Shown here: positions 14,445-18,653 of the stretch, in pieces
How the letters are laid out: every line of letters starts with the position of its first letter
How positions within the stretch are numbered: the stretch's first letter is position 1
Assembly (NCBI GenBank): GCA_016234305.1
Contig: JACRFM010000051.1
Coordinates: forward strand, 1 to 23,756
Reading direction: 5' to 3'
From: Candidatus Kerfeldbacteria bacterium
GTDB lineage: Bacteria; Patescibacteriota; Patescibacteriia; Veblenbacterales; UBA10138
Length of the DNA stretch: 23,756 nt
Program-made: the position numbers and the translations under genes
Notes under the pieces: generated by a model
What the model saw: only the letters and a program-made list of their open reading frames with translations
The model's database searches: none
What the model was told of the DNA's origin: nothing

Positions 14445-15389
14445 ATGTTGGATGGTATCTTACTTGTGTTTTTTACCTTGGCTTTTTTGGGTTTGGTTGG
14501 TTTGTTGTTGCACAAGTTGCCGATTTTGAAAGTGATAGATGTCAGTCAGGTTGATAATCTTAAACAACAGCAAGTTAAGCATGAATTGGTAGACGCGCGC
14601 TTAAAAAGAAAATTAACCACCTGGAGTAAAAAGCTAAAAAAATATTTAAGTCCGCTGATTTTTTGGGAGAGAAAAATTTTTGCTTGGTTTTACAGCCAAG
14701 CCGACAGATGGGAAAAGTCAATTGAACAAAAGATAGCTGTTCAGACCGCTCCGGAAAAATTAGCCGCTGCCGCCCTAGCCAAAGCCCAAAGTCTGCGCGC
14801 TGGTGGTAAACTCAAAGAAGCCGAGAATATTTATTTGCAATTTATCAGCCAGCATCCCGGTAGATTGGATGCTTATGAGGGTTTGGCGGAAATTTATTTA
14901 GACCAGCGCGACTATGAAGAGGCGCGTGAGGTTTATGAGTATTTGGCCAATAAAGGCGAAGTTAGAGAATCAAGTTTGGGGTTAGCCAGGGTAGCCAGCG
15001 GTCAGGGTTTATTGGATGAAGCCAAGAGTCAATATTTGAGTAGTTTAACAGTCATCAATGCGATTCAGCCCCACTTAGAACTGGCGCAGATATATAATCA
15101 ATTAGGTAACACGGCTGAGGCTTTGCGGCATTTAGATGAGGCGCGCAAATTGGAACCAAATAACCCTAAGATACTTGACTTTTATATAGAACTAAGTATA
15201 GTGAATGGGCAACCAATTGAGGCTCAAGCAGCCCTAGACGTGCTTAAAGAGGCCAACCCGGATAATCAGAAGATTGCCGGGTTTGCTCGCACCATTCGCG
15301 AATTAGCGCAAAAATTAAAACCCAAAAAAGTATTTCCTATTAATAAGGTCAGTAGTTTTGGTTTAACAATTAAAGGCAGAAAAAAGTAA
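14445..15389 (+). CDS. Membrane-anchored tetratricopeptide-repeat protein
   Basis: A 314-residue protein with one N-terminal hydrophobic segment (residues 3-22, DGILLVFFTLAFLGLVGLLL), a basic membrane-proximal region (about 50-95, KLTTWSKKLKKYL), and then a TPR array from about 110 to 290. Repeats can be seen at about 109-142 (GKLKEAENIYLQFISQHPG), 143-176 (LDAYEGLAEIYLDQRDYEE), 177-209 and 211-245 (LELAQIYNQLGNTAEALRHL). The tail is Lys-rich. TPRs mediate protein contacts, and the partner is unknown. It ends the gene run just before the tRNA region, about 20 bases before the first tRNA-like fragment. Confidence 0.8.
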   Translation: MLDGILLVFFTLAFLGLVGLLLHKLPILKVIDVSQVDNLKQQQVKHELVDARLKRKLTTWSKKLKKYLSPLIFWERKIFAWFYSQADRWEKSIEQKIAVQTAPEKLAAAALAKAQSLRAGGKLKEAENIYLQFISQHPGRLDAYEGLAEIYLDQRDYEEAREVYEYLANKGEVRESSLGLARVASGQGLLDEAKSQYLSSLTVINAIQPHLELAQIYNQLGNTAEALRHLDEARKLEPNNPKILDFYIELSIVNGQPIEAQAALDVLKEANPDNQKIAGFARTIRELAQKLKPKKVFPINKVSSFGLTIKGRKK

Positions 15390-15409
15390 TTCACCTTGCT
15401 AAGTTTTAA

Positions 15410-15427
15410 GCCGTTGTAGCTCAGTGG
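15410..15427 (+). pseudogene. 5' fragment of a tRNA-Thr gene (remnant A)
   Basis: The 15 bases GCCGTTGTAGCTCAG repeat the acceptor and D-stem start of the intact tRNA-Thr(GGU) at 15565. The copy continues with TGG and then runs into an inverted-repeat arm (CCCCGCCACCCT, 15428-15439). No matching CAACGGC 3' end is found beyond the intact gene, so this is a broken copy. Confidence 0.7.
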
Positions 15428-15459
15428 CCCCGCCACCCTTGTGCCGATGTAGCTCAGCT

Positions 15460-15489
15460 TCCGCCAGAGGCGGATCAGCCTTTGGCTGA
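15460..15489 (+). repeat. Tandem pair of 15-base hairpins inserted in a tRNA D-loop
   Basis: TCCGCC-AGA-GGCGGA (15460-15474) is followed without gap by TCAGCC-TTT-GGCTGA (15475-15489). Each has 6-bp perfect stems and a 3-base loop. The tRNA sequence CAGCT before and GGT after would be continuous without this 30-base unit. A unit of the same design lies at 16829-16858. Confidence 0.75.
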
Positions 15490-15546
15490 GGTTACCTTGA
15501 GTAATAGAATTCGCTAAAGCTCATTCACTACCGGGCCAGGAGCAAC

Positions 15547-15654
15547 TTTTATCCGCCGTCTTAGGCCGTTGTAGCTCAGCTGGTAGAGCAACTCCATGGT
15601 AAGGAGTAGGTCGCCGGTTCAATTCCGGCCAACGGCTCCAGACGGCGGATAAAA
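15547..15654. repeat. 14-bp perfect inverted repeat flanking the tRNA-Thr(GGU) gene
   Basis: TTTTATCCGCCGTC (15547-15560) and GACGGCGGATAAAA (15641-15654) are exact reverse complements. The right arm starts at the first base after the tRNA CCA, the left arm ends four bases before the tRNA. AACT occurs on the left (15544-15547) and near the right end (15657-15660), resembling a short target duplication. The unit would fold into a long stem with the tRNA as its loop. Confidence 0.75.
15565..15640 (+). tRNA. tRNA-Thr (anticodon GGU)
   Basis: A 76-base complete cloverleaf with encoded CCA. The acceptor stem GCCGTTG/CAACGGC pairs perfectly, the D-arm is GCTC...GAGC, the anticodon stem ACTCC/GGAGT encloses loop ATGGTAA with anticodon GGT, and the T-arm is GCCGG-TTCAATT-CCGGC. 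G1-C72 and C2-G71 fit threonine identity. It lies inside a split tRNA-like gene and is bracketed by a 14-bp inverted repeat. Confidence 0.95.
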
Positions 15655-15824
15655 ATAACTCCATGCCTGCCCCGTAGTGGTACGAAGTGCCTACTTCGGG
15701 GGTAAGGAGTACCCCGAACCAGACCCGCGGTGCGGGTCGGTACAGGGCAAAGGCCCCCGATGTACATCGAGGCATCGGCTCCAGGGTGGCGGGGTAAATG
15801 CCACAACTCCTAAAGTAATAGTAA

Positions 15825-15846
15825 GCGGCTTGCCCCGTAGGCGAGC
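15825..15846 (+). repeat. 22-base hairpin repeat, copy 1
   Basis: GCG followed by GCTTGCC-CCGTA-GGCGAGC forms a 7-bp stem (one G-T pair) with a 5-base loop. The same 22 bases occur at 16986-17007, where they sit at the T-arm position of another split tRNA. The surrounding 15797-15900 holds no gene that I can identify. It contains ACAACTCC and GTCGAACC, which may be scrambled tRNA pieces. Confidence 0.65.
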
Positions 15847-15929
15847 GCCAGAAAGTTCTCTTAAAACTCGGAGTCGAACCCTATGACTGATTATTATAAT
15901 GTTCTTTAGGGCTCAAAATTACGTTTTAA

Positions 15930-16028
15930 GGGTGGGTATCGAAGTGGTCAAATCCGCCGTTGGCGGGACAAGCTGAGACTGACTGCCACTGCCTTTAAGG
16001 CAGGGTGCCGCCAGCGGCGGTATAAATC
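15930..16028 (+). pseudogene. Partial tRNA-Tyr copy interrupted by hairpins
   Basis: Positions 15930-15952 repeat the first 23 bases of the intact tRNA-Tyr at 16288 exactly. A 22-base insert (15953-15974) contains the hairpin CCGCCGTTGGCGG. Then GAGACTGACTG (15975-15985) resumes the tRNA up to anticodon base G34. A 37-base insert with hairpins CTGCCTTTAAGGCAG and CCGCCAGCGGCGG (16008-16020) follows, and TAAATC (16023-16028) resumes the anticodon loop and stem. The copy then stops, and a GIY-YIG gene begins 10 bases later. Confidence 0.8.
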
Positions 16029-16038
16029 TCCTAGGATT

Positions 16039-16275
16039 ATGTTTATTACTTATATATTAAAAAACGAATCAAACCAGAAATATTATATTGGCCATACAAA
16101 AAATTTAGGACAAAGGTTATTGAGACATAATAGAGGTTTAGTCAGATCAACCCAAAATGGAATTCCTTGGCGAGTGATGTATACAGAAGAGTTCAATCCA
16201 AAACCAGAGGCTTATAAAAGGGAATTGCAAATTAAATCATATAAGTCTGGAGAGGCATTTAAAAAGTTAATATAG
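16039..16275 (+). CDS. GIY-YIG domain protein (first copy)
   Basis: A 78-residue single-domain protein of the YhbQ/UvrC N-terminal type. The hallmark strands are ITYILKNESNQKYYIGHTKN (the GIY half is TYI, the YIG half is YYIG), followed by the catalytic Arg region LGQRLLRHNRG and the late Glu helix AYKRELQIKSYKSGEAFKKLI. This nuclease domain cuts DNA strands in repair or homing enzymes; the small free-standing forms have uncertain roles. It sits exactly between a broken tRNA-Tyr copy and the intact tRNA-Tyr gene (stop 12 bases before it). That position recalls free-standing homing nuclease genes beside their target, but the link is an inference. There is no clear ribosome site. Confidence 0.85.
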   Translation: MFITYILKNESNQKYYIGHTKNLGQRLLRHNRGLVRSTQNGIPWRVMYTEEFNPKPEAYKRELQIKSYKSGEAFKKLI

Positions 16276-16287
16276 TTTAATAAACAT

Positions 16288-16373
16288 GGGTGGGTATCGA
16301 AGTGGTCAAACGAGACTGACTGTAAATCAGTTGCCTCCGGGCTTCGCAGGTTCGAATCCTGCCCCACCCACCA
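16288..16373 (+). tRNA. tRNA-Tyr (anticodon GUA)
   Basis: An 86-base class II tRNA with encoded CCA. The acceptor GGGTGGG/CCCACCC pairs perfectly, the anticodon stem TGACT...AGTTG region encloses loop CTGTAAA with anticodon GTA, a long variable arm (TGCCTCCGGGCTTCG region) follows as expected for Tyr, and the T-arm is GCAGG-TTCGAAT-CCTGC. The discriminator is A. Confidence 0.95.
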
Positions 16374-16430
16374 TTCGACTCGCCCTCGATAAACTCGGGC
16401 TCGCTCATGGTGAACAAAGCGAGTCGAATG
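16372..16430. repeat. Inverted repeat starting in the tRNA-Tyr CCA end
   Basis: CATTCGACTCGC (16372-16383) and GCGAGTCGAATG (16419-16430) are exact reverse complements. The left arm begins within the tRNA CCA. A further hairpin GGTCGA-GGGG-TCGACC follows at about 16440-16455. These occupy the 100 bases between tRNA-Tyr and the second GIY-YIG gene. Confidence 0.65.
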
Positions 16431-16473
16431 CCCCGAGCCGGTCGAGGGGTCGACCGATTAACATCATAGTCTT

Positions 16474-16725
16474 ATGCCACACTATGTGTATATTATGCGT
16501 TGTGCCGATAGTTCGCTCTACACTGGCATAACGAATAATCTGGTAGCACGAGAAACTCGTCATAAGGATGGTGATGGCACTAAGTTTACTAAGTTTCATG
16601 GCGGGGGTCGTATAGTATATAGTGAATTGTACGCTACTTATTTAGACGCGCGACACAGAGAAGTGCAAATTAAAAAATGGCGGCGAGAGAAGAAAGAGCA
16701 TTTAATTCGCGGGCTGAAACCTTAA
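16474..16725 (+). CDS. GIY-YIG domain protein (second copy)
   Basis: An 83-residue YhbQ-like protein. It has YVYIMRCADSSLYTGITNNL (GIY as VYI, YIG as YTG), then VARETRHKDGDGTKFTK with the conserved Arg and His, LVYSE-like IVYSELYATY, and RHREVQIKKWRREKKEHLI with the conserved Glu. It is clearly different in sequence from the first copy, which lacks the G-x-G-T-K-F-T segment, so the two are not a recent duplication. It lies between the tRNA-Tyr gene and a set of broken tRNA-Thr 5' halves. The role is unknown. Members of this family are common as tiny stand-alone proteins in reduced genomes. Confidence 0.87.
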   Translation: MPHYVYIMRCADSSLYTGITNNLVARETRHKDGDGTKFTKFHGGGRIVYSELYATYLDARHREVQIKKWRREKKEHLIRGLKP

Positions 16726-16739
16726 AATTTATTTTTTTG

Positions 16740-16775
16740 GCCGATGTAGCTTAAGTTGGTAGAGCAATAGTTTTG
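16740..16775 (+). pseudogene. tRNA 5' half (remnant D)
   Basis: The sequence opens with GCCGATGTAGCTTAAG and continues TTGGTAGAGCAATAGTTTTG, a 36-base 5' half of a tRNA-Thr-like gene that breaks off within the anticodon loop. A further 19 bases with no tRNA match follow, then the next 5' half begins. No 3' half of its own is evident. Confidence 0.65.
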
Positions 16776-16828
16776 CGCCAGTCCCGTATGCAATGCCACC
16801 TTAGCTCAGCGGTAGAGCAACGGTTTTG

Positions 16829-16858
16829 CCACCCTGCGGGTGGTGACCCGTAGGGTCA
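16829..16858 (+). repeat. Tandem pair of 15-base hairpins inserted in a tRNA anticodon loop
   Basis: CCACCC-TGC-GGGTGG (16829-16843) is followed directly by TGACCC-GTA-GGGTCA (16844-16858). Without them the tRNA reads ACGGTTTTG then TAAAC, a normal anticodon arm. The design, two 6-3-6 hairpins making exactly 30 bases, matches 15460-15489 although the sequences differ. Confidence 0.8.
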
Positions 16859-16872
16859 TAAACTTAATACTT

Positions 16873-16948
16873 GCCGATGTAGCTCAGCTGGTAGAGCAAC
16901 GGTTTTGTAAACCGTCGGTCGTCGGTTCGAGTCCGACCATCGGCTCCA
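16873..16948 (+). tRNA. tRNA-Thr (anticodon UGU)
   Basis: A 76-base complete cloverleaf with encoded CCA. The acceptor GCCGATG/CATCGGC is perfect, the anticodon stem ACGGT/ACCGT encloses loop TTTGTAA (anticodon TGT), and the T-arm is GTCGG-TTCGAGT-CCGAC. With the GGU gene upstream it reads the four Thr codons. It lies between the two halves of split tRNA C. Confidence 0.95.
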
Positions 16949-16985
16949 CCCTTAGGCATTGTTGTTCGGGATAAACCGTAGGTCC

Positions 16986-17007
16986 GCGGCTTGCCCCGTA
17001 GGCGAGC
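16986..17007 (+). repeat. 22-base hairpin repeat, copy 2
   Basis: Identical over 22 bases to 15825-15846. Here it stands exactly where the T-stem of split tRNA C should start, between CCGTAGGTC and the TTCAAAT loop. Confidence 0.7.
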
Positions 17008-17103
17008 TTTAGTGAGTCCTATGGGGTTCAAATCAGAGAGGTGGCTCCAGCGAATTTAATAATTTATTAAAAATTTAAAATTAGTAATTAGAAATTTTGT
17101 CTT

Positions 17104-17259
17104 ATGTCCCAAGATAATCTCATAAAATTAGAGTGCAGCGAATGTCACCGCATTAACTACCATACTTTTCGCAATAAGAAAAAAGTGAAAACCAGGTTGG
17201 AAACCAAAAAACATTGCGAATGGTGCAAAAAGCATACTTTGCATAAGGAAACTAAGTAG
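17104..17259 (+). CDS. rpmG: 50S ribosomal protein L33
   Basis: A 51-residue ribosomal protein of the large subunit, starting MSQDNLIKLECSECHRINY and ending in HTLHKETK. It has the zinc-ribbon form with two Cys pairs: CSEC at 11-14 and CEWC at 38-41. The RNKKKVKTRLETKK loop between them is typical of L33. The gene stands 22 bases before tRNA-Trp, the usual bacterial arrangement, in which secE and nusG normally follow. Neither is present here. It is short and easily missed in gene calls. No strong ribosome site is visible; the leader is AT-rich. Confidence 0.93.
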   Translation: MSQDNLIKLECSECHRINYHTFRNKKKVKTRLETKKHCEWCKKHTLHKETK

Positions 17260-17281
17260 TTTATTAAAATCCGCTCATTAT

Positions 17282-17355
17282 GGGGGCGTCGTTCAGTGGT
17301 AGGACTTCGGTCTCCAAAACCGATAACGTGGGTTCGATTCCTACCGCCCCTGCCA
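17282..17355 (+). tRNA. tRNA-Trp (anticodon CCA)
   Basis: A 74-base cloverleaf with encoded CCA. The anticodon stem CGGT/ACCG encloses loop CTCCAAA with anticodon CCA, the T-arm is GTGGG-TTCGATT-CCTAC, and the discriminator is G as usual for bacterial Trp. The acceptor GGGGGCG/CGCCCCT has a G1-T72 wobble at its end. Its 3' end is part of a 40-bp direct repeat (see 17349-17388). Confidence 0.93.
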
Positions 17356-17388
17356 TGAAAAATTCAGCGGATTTTTTCCGGTGGATTT
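17349..17388. repeat. Left copy of a 40-bp direct repeat at the tRNA-Trp 3' end (attL-like)
   Basis: Starting CCTGCCATGAAAAATTCAGC, this block covers the last seven bases of the tRNA and 33 bases beyond. It recurs at 20199-20238 with one mismatch. The stretch 17356-17392 also folds into a long hairpin (TGAAAAAT with ATTTTTCA, CGGA with TCCG). Beyond it, GGTAGGAATCGAA (17405-17417) is the exact reverse complement of the tRNA T-arm (17333-17345). Confidence 0.75.
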
Positions 17389-17560
17389 TTCATTGTTAGA
17401 GTTGGGTAGGAATCGAAGGGCGCGAGATAGGCAACTAATCTGCTAACAGAGAATATCATCGGCTTCGCTAGGTTAGCTTTTGGATCGCATTTTGAGCAAA
17501 AGATGGTAAATAAAAACCGCTAAACTAAGGGATATTTTGTTAATATCCACAGAATAGTAG

Positions 17561-17722
17561 TTGACTTTCCAAGTTTTACGTAGTATATATGTAGAGGTAA
17601 GAGTATACAGAAATACAGTAATTGTATAGGGATATTGAGTTACTGATTAGACATCGGTTAGTAATTACTAAACTAAACCCACCGCCCTCTGGCAAGCTTT
17701 GCTTGTCGGATGGCGGTTTTTA
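17561..17722 (+). ncRNA. Candidate small RNA with its own promoter and terminator
   Basis: TTGACT (17561-17566), a 17-base spacer and TATATA (17584-17589) make a good promoter. A strong terminator hairpin follows at 17681-17722. The transcript of about 125 bases has no open frame of note. It contains CAGTAA/TTACTG and the palindrome TTAGTAATTACTAA. It may instead be the leader of the NYN gene at 17739. From 17393 to 17560 I see no other gene, only a GGATATT/AATATCC hairpin (17530-17548). Confidence 0.4.
17681..17722 (+). terminator. Rho-independent terminator upstream of the NYN gene
   Basis: ACCGCC (17681-17686) pairs with GGCGGT (17712-17717), and inside it GGCAAGC (17691-17697) pairs with GCTTGTC (17701-17707) around a TTT loop. 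A T-rich tract follows. It ends 17 bases before the NYN start. Confidence 0.75.
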
Positions 17723-17738
17723 GTTTTATAATAATCAC

Positions 17739-18284
17739 ATGGCAAAATCTTTCGTTTTTATTGATGGTAGTAATCTCTACCACCGTATTAAGAGTGTTGC
17801 TGGTTTTTATTTACGGAAAGATGGTAGTGAATTTGGAACAATTGATTTTGATTTTAAGGGTTTTTGTAATTCCATCAAAGGAGATACAGAATTACAAGAA
17901 ATTCGTTACTACGTCGGGCAGGTTAAAAGATTAAATAATGGGAGCAAGGCCGACATTATAAAATCTGAACAAATGTATGCTGATCAACAGCGGTTGGCTG
18001 GATACCTTCAGCAAGAAAGTATTTTTACTAAATATGGCAAGCTTTTACGGGACCCCAATCCTGGAGGTAAATATCATGAGAAGGGTGTTGATGTTCAAAT
18101 AGCTGTAGAAATGATTAGATTTGCTCGTGAAAAAAAATACGACGTAGCATATCTTCTTAGTTCTGATTCTGACCTTATACCAGCTGTGAAAGAGGTGAAG
18201 TCTTTTGGGAAAAAGGTAGTGTATATTGGTGTCAAAAGAATACCCACCCCAGAACAGTTTAAAATCTCTAGAGGAACAAAATAA
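17739..18284 (+). CDS. NYN domain (DUF88/LabA-like) protein, frameshifted near its end
   Basis: NYN proteins are PIN-like metal-dependent ribonucleases. The acidic site is visible: FVFIDGSNLYHR (D9, N12), EKGVDVQIAVEMI (D118) and LLSSDSDLIPAV (D143, D145), followed by FGKKVVYIGV. The reading frame then runs for only 16 more residues (KRIPTPEQFKISRGTK) that do not resemble the family end. Dropping one A from the AAAA run at 18234-18237 gives VKEYPPQNSLKSLEEQNKD, continuing to 18411 with YGLTKAASDYMIIEKEQVI, a much better fit to an NYN C-terminus. The gene therefore carries a one-base insertion, a sequencing error at a homopolymer, or a frameshift site. Upstream are a terminator and the candidate small RNA. 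Confidence 0.75.
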   Translation: MAKSFVFIDGSNLYHRIKSVAGFYLRKDGSEFGTIDFDFKGFCNSIKGDTELQEIRYYVGQVKRLNNGSKADIIKSEQMYADQQRLAGYLQQESIFTKYGKLLRDPNPGGKYHEKGVDVQIAVEMIRFAREKKYDVAYLLSSDSDLIPAVKEVKSFGKKVVYIGVKRIPTPEQFKISRGTK

Positions 18285-18411
18285 AGACAAAGATCCATAT
18301 TCTATCTCATACGGACTTACTAAGGCAGCCTCGGACTATATGATAATTGAAAAAGAGCAAGTCATCAATTTTATGAAGCTGAAGCAGAAAACACTTTTTA
18401 GTAATGTTTAG
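18228..18411 (+). pseudogene. Out-of-frame C-terminal continuation of the NYN protein
   Basis: In the +1 frame this stretch encodes KEYPPQNSLKSLEEQ and then, after KDKDPYSIS, YGLTKAASDYMIIEKEQVIN up to a stop at 18411. It has no start signal of its own and fits as the natural end of the NYN protein. Confidence 0.65.
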
Positions 18412-18434
18412 ATAACAGCCATACAGTCCGCCAC

Positions 18435-18549
18435 AATCCTGGTTCTAACATCCCCGCCTACGCCACCAACTTCACCAAGGCTTCGTCGGTCAAGAAGGCT
18501 ACGGCGGGCAGGCCTGCCCCGTTTGACGGGGCACCGCCAGCCCCTGCCA
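18435..18549. repeat. Accessory-gene-associated repeat site, copy 1
   Basis: AATCCTGGTTCTAACATCCC (18435-18454) recurs exactly at 20137-20156, and the match extends to 30 bases with two differences. GC-rich hairpins follow, including TGCCCCGT-TTG-ACGGGGCA, and then CCCCTGCCA (18541-18549), equal to the tRNA-Trp 3' end. A terminator comes next. The site follows the NYN gene. Confidence 0.55.
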
Positions 18550-18556
18550 GCATTTT

Positions 18557-18583
18557 AAAACCACCTGATGAGAGTGGTTTTTT
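18557..18583 (+). terminator. Rho-independent terminator after the NYN region
   Basis: AAAACCAC (18557-18564) and GTGGTTTT (18574-18581) form a perfect 8-bp stem, followed by further Ts. Confidence 0.8.
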
Positions 18584-18641
18584 GGATAAAAAAGAGACGG
18601 AGTACATTACGTTTCAAGTAGGGTGGTAATTGGAACTGTGA

Positions 18642-18653
18642 TAGAATATTATC
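18642..18653 (+). promoter_or_regulatory. Extended -10 box of the phosphatase-like gene (leaderless)
   Basis: TGA then TAGAAT (18642-18647) lies six bases before the ATG at 18654. No convincing -35 and no ribosome site are present, so the transcript would start at or next to the ATG. Confidence 0.45.

Larger units (their letters stand above)
15443..15783 (+). pseudogene. Split tRNA-Thr-like gene (B) interrupted by hairpins and by an intact tRNA gene
   Basis: Pieces of one tRNA appear in order: GCCGATGTAGCTCAGCT (15443-15459), GAGCAACT (15540-15547), AACTCCATG (15657-15665), GTAAGGAGTA (15702-15711) and CATCGGCTCCA (15773-15783). The first and last pieces pair as an acceptor stem. Between them lie, in turn, two 15-base hairpins and filler, a 14-bp inverted repeat holding an intact tRNA-Thr(GGU), a 36-base hairpin exactly between anticodon positions 34 and 35, and a GC-rich set of hairpins in place of the T-arm. 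Unless spliced, this cannot fold as a tRNA. Confidence 0.65.
15428..15794. repeat. Outer 12-bp inverted repeat enclosing a split tRNA
   Basis: CCCCGCCACCCT (15428-15439) and AGGGTGGCGGGG (15783-15794) are exact reverse complements. They bracket the split tRNA (15443-15783) and the intact tRNA-Thr inside it. The left arm interrupts tRNA fragment A directly after its D-loop start. The pair looks like the ends of an inserted element. Confidence 0.6.
16795..17051 (+). pseudogene. Split tRNA-like gene (C) holding an intact tRNA-Thr
   Basis: The 5' half (16795-16828) begins GCCACCTTAGCTCAGCGGTA and ends ACGGTTTTG in the anticodon loop. A 30-base double hairpin (16829-16858) follows, then TAAAC (16859-16863). 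After the intact tRNA-Thr(UGU), the tRNA resumes at ATAAACCGTAGGTC (16971-16984), meets a 22-base hairpin repeat at the T-arm, and ends with GGTTCAAATCAGAG and AGGTGGCTCCA (17041-17051). The terminal AGGTGGC pairs exactly with the starting GCCACCT. TAAAC (or ATAAAC) is present on both sides of the nested tRNA, like a target duplication. Confidence 0.7.

Noticed and set aside
15521..15886. Several open frames of 69-84 codons across the tRNA region, both strands
   Set aside because: They overlap the intact tRNA-Thr or GC-rich hairpins and broken tRNA pieces; composition explains them.
15443..17051. Group I introns in the tRNA anticodon loops
   Set aside because: The inserts are 30-37 bases or hold whole tRNA genes. 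They lack the length and the P, Q, R, S core elements of group I introns.
15443..17051. Genuine split or trans-spliced tRNAs as in some archaea
   Set aside because: There is no bulge-helix-bulge motif at the joints, and intact Thr and Tyr genes are present, so decay or insertion is simpler.
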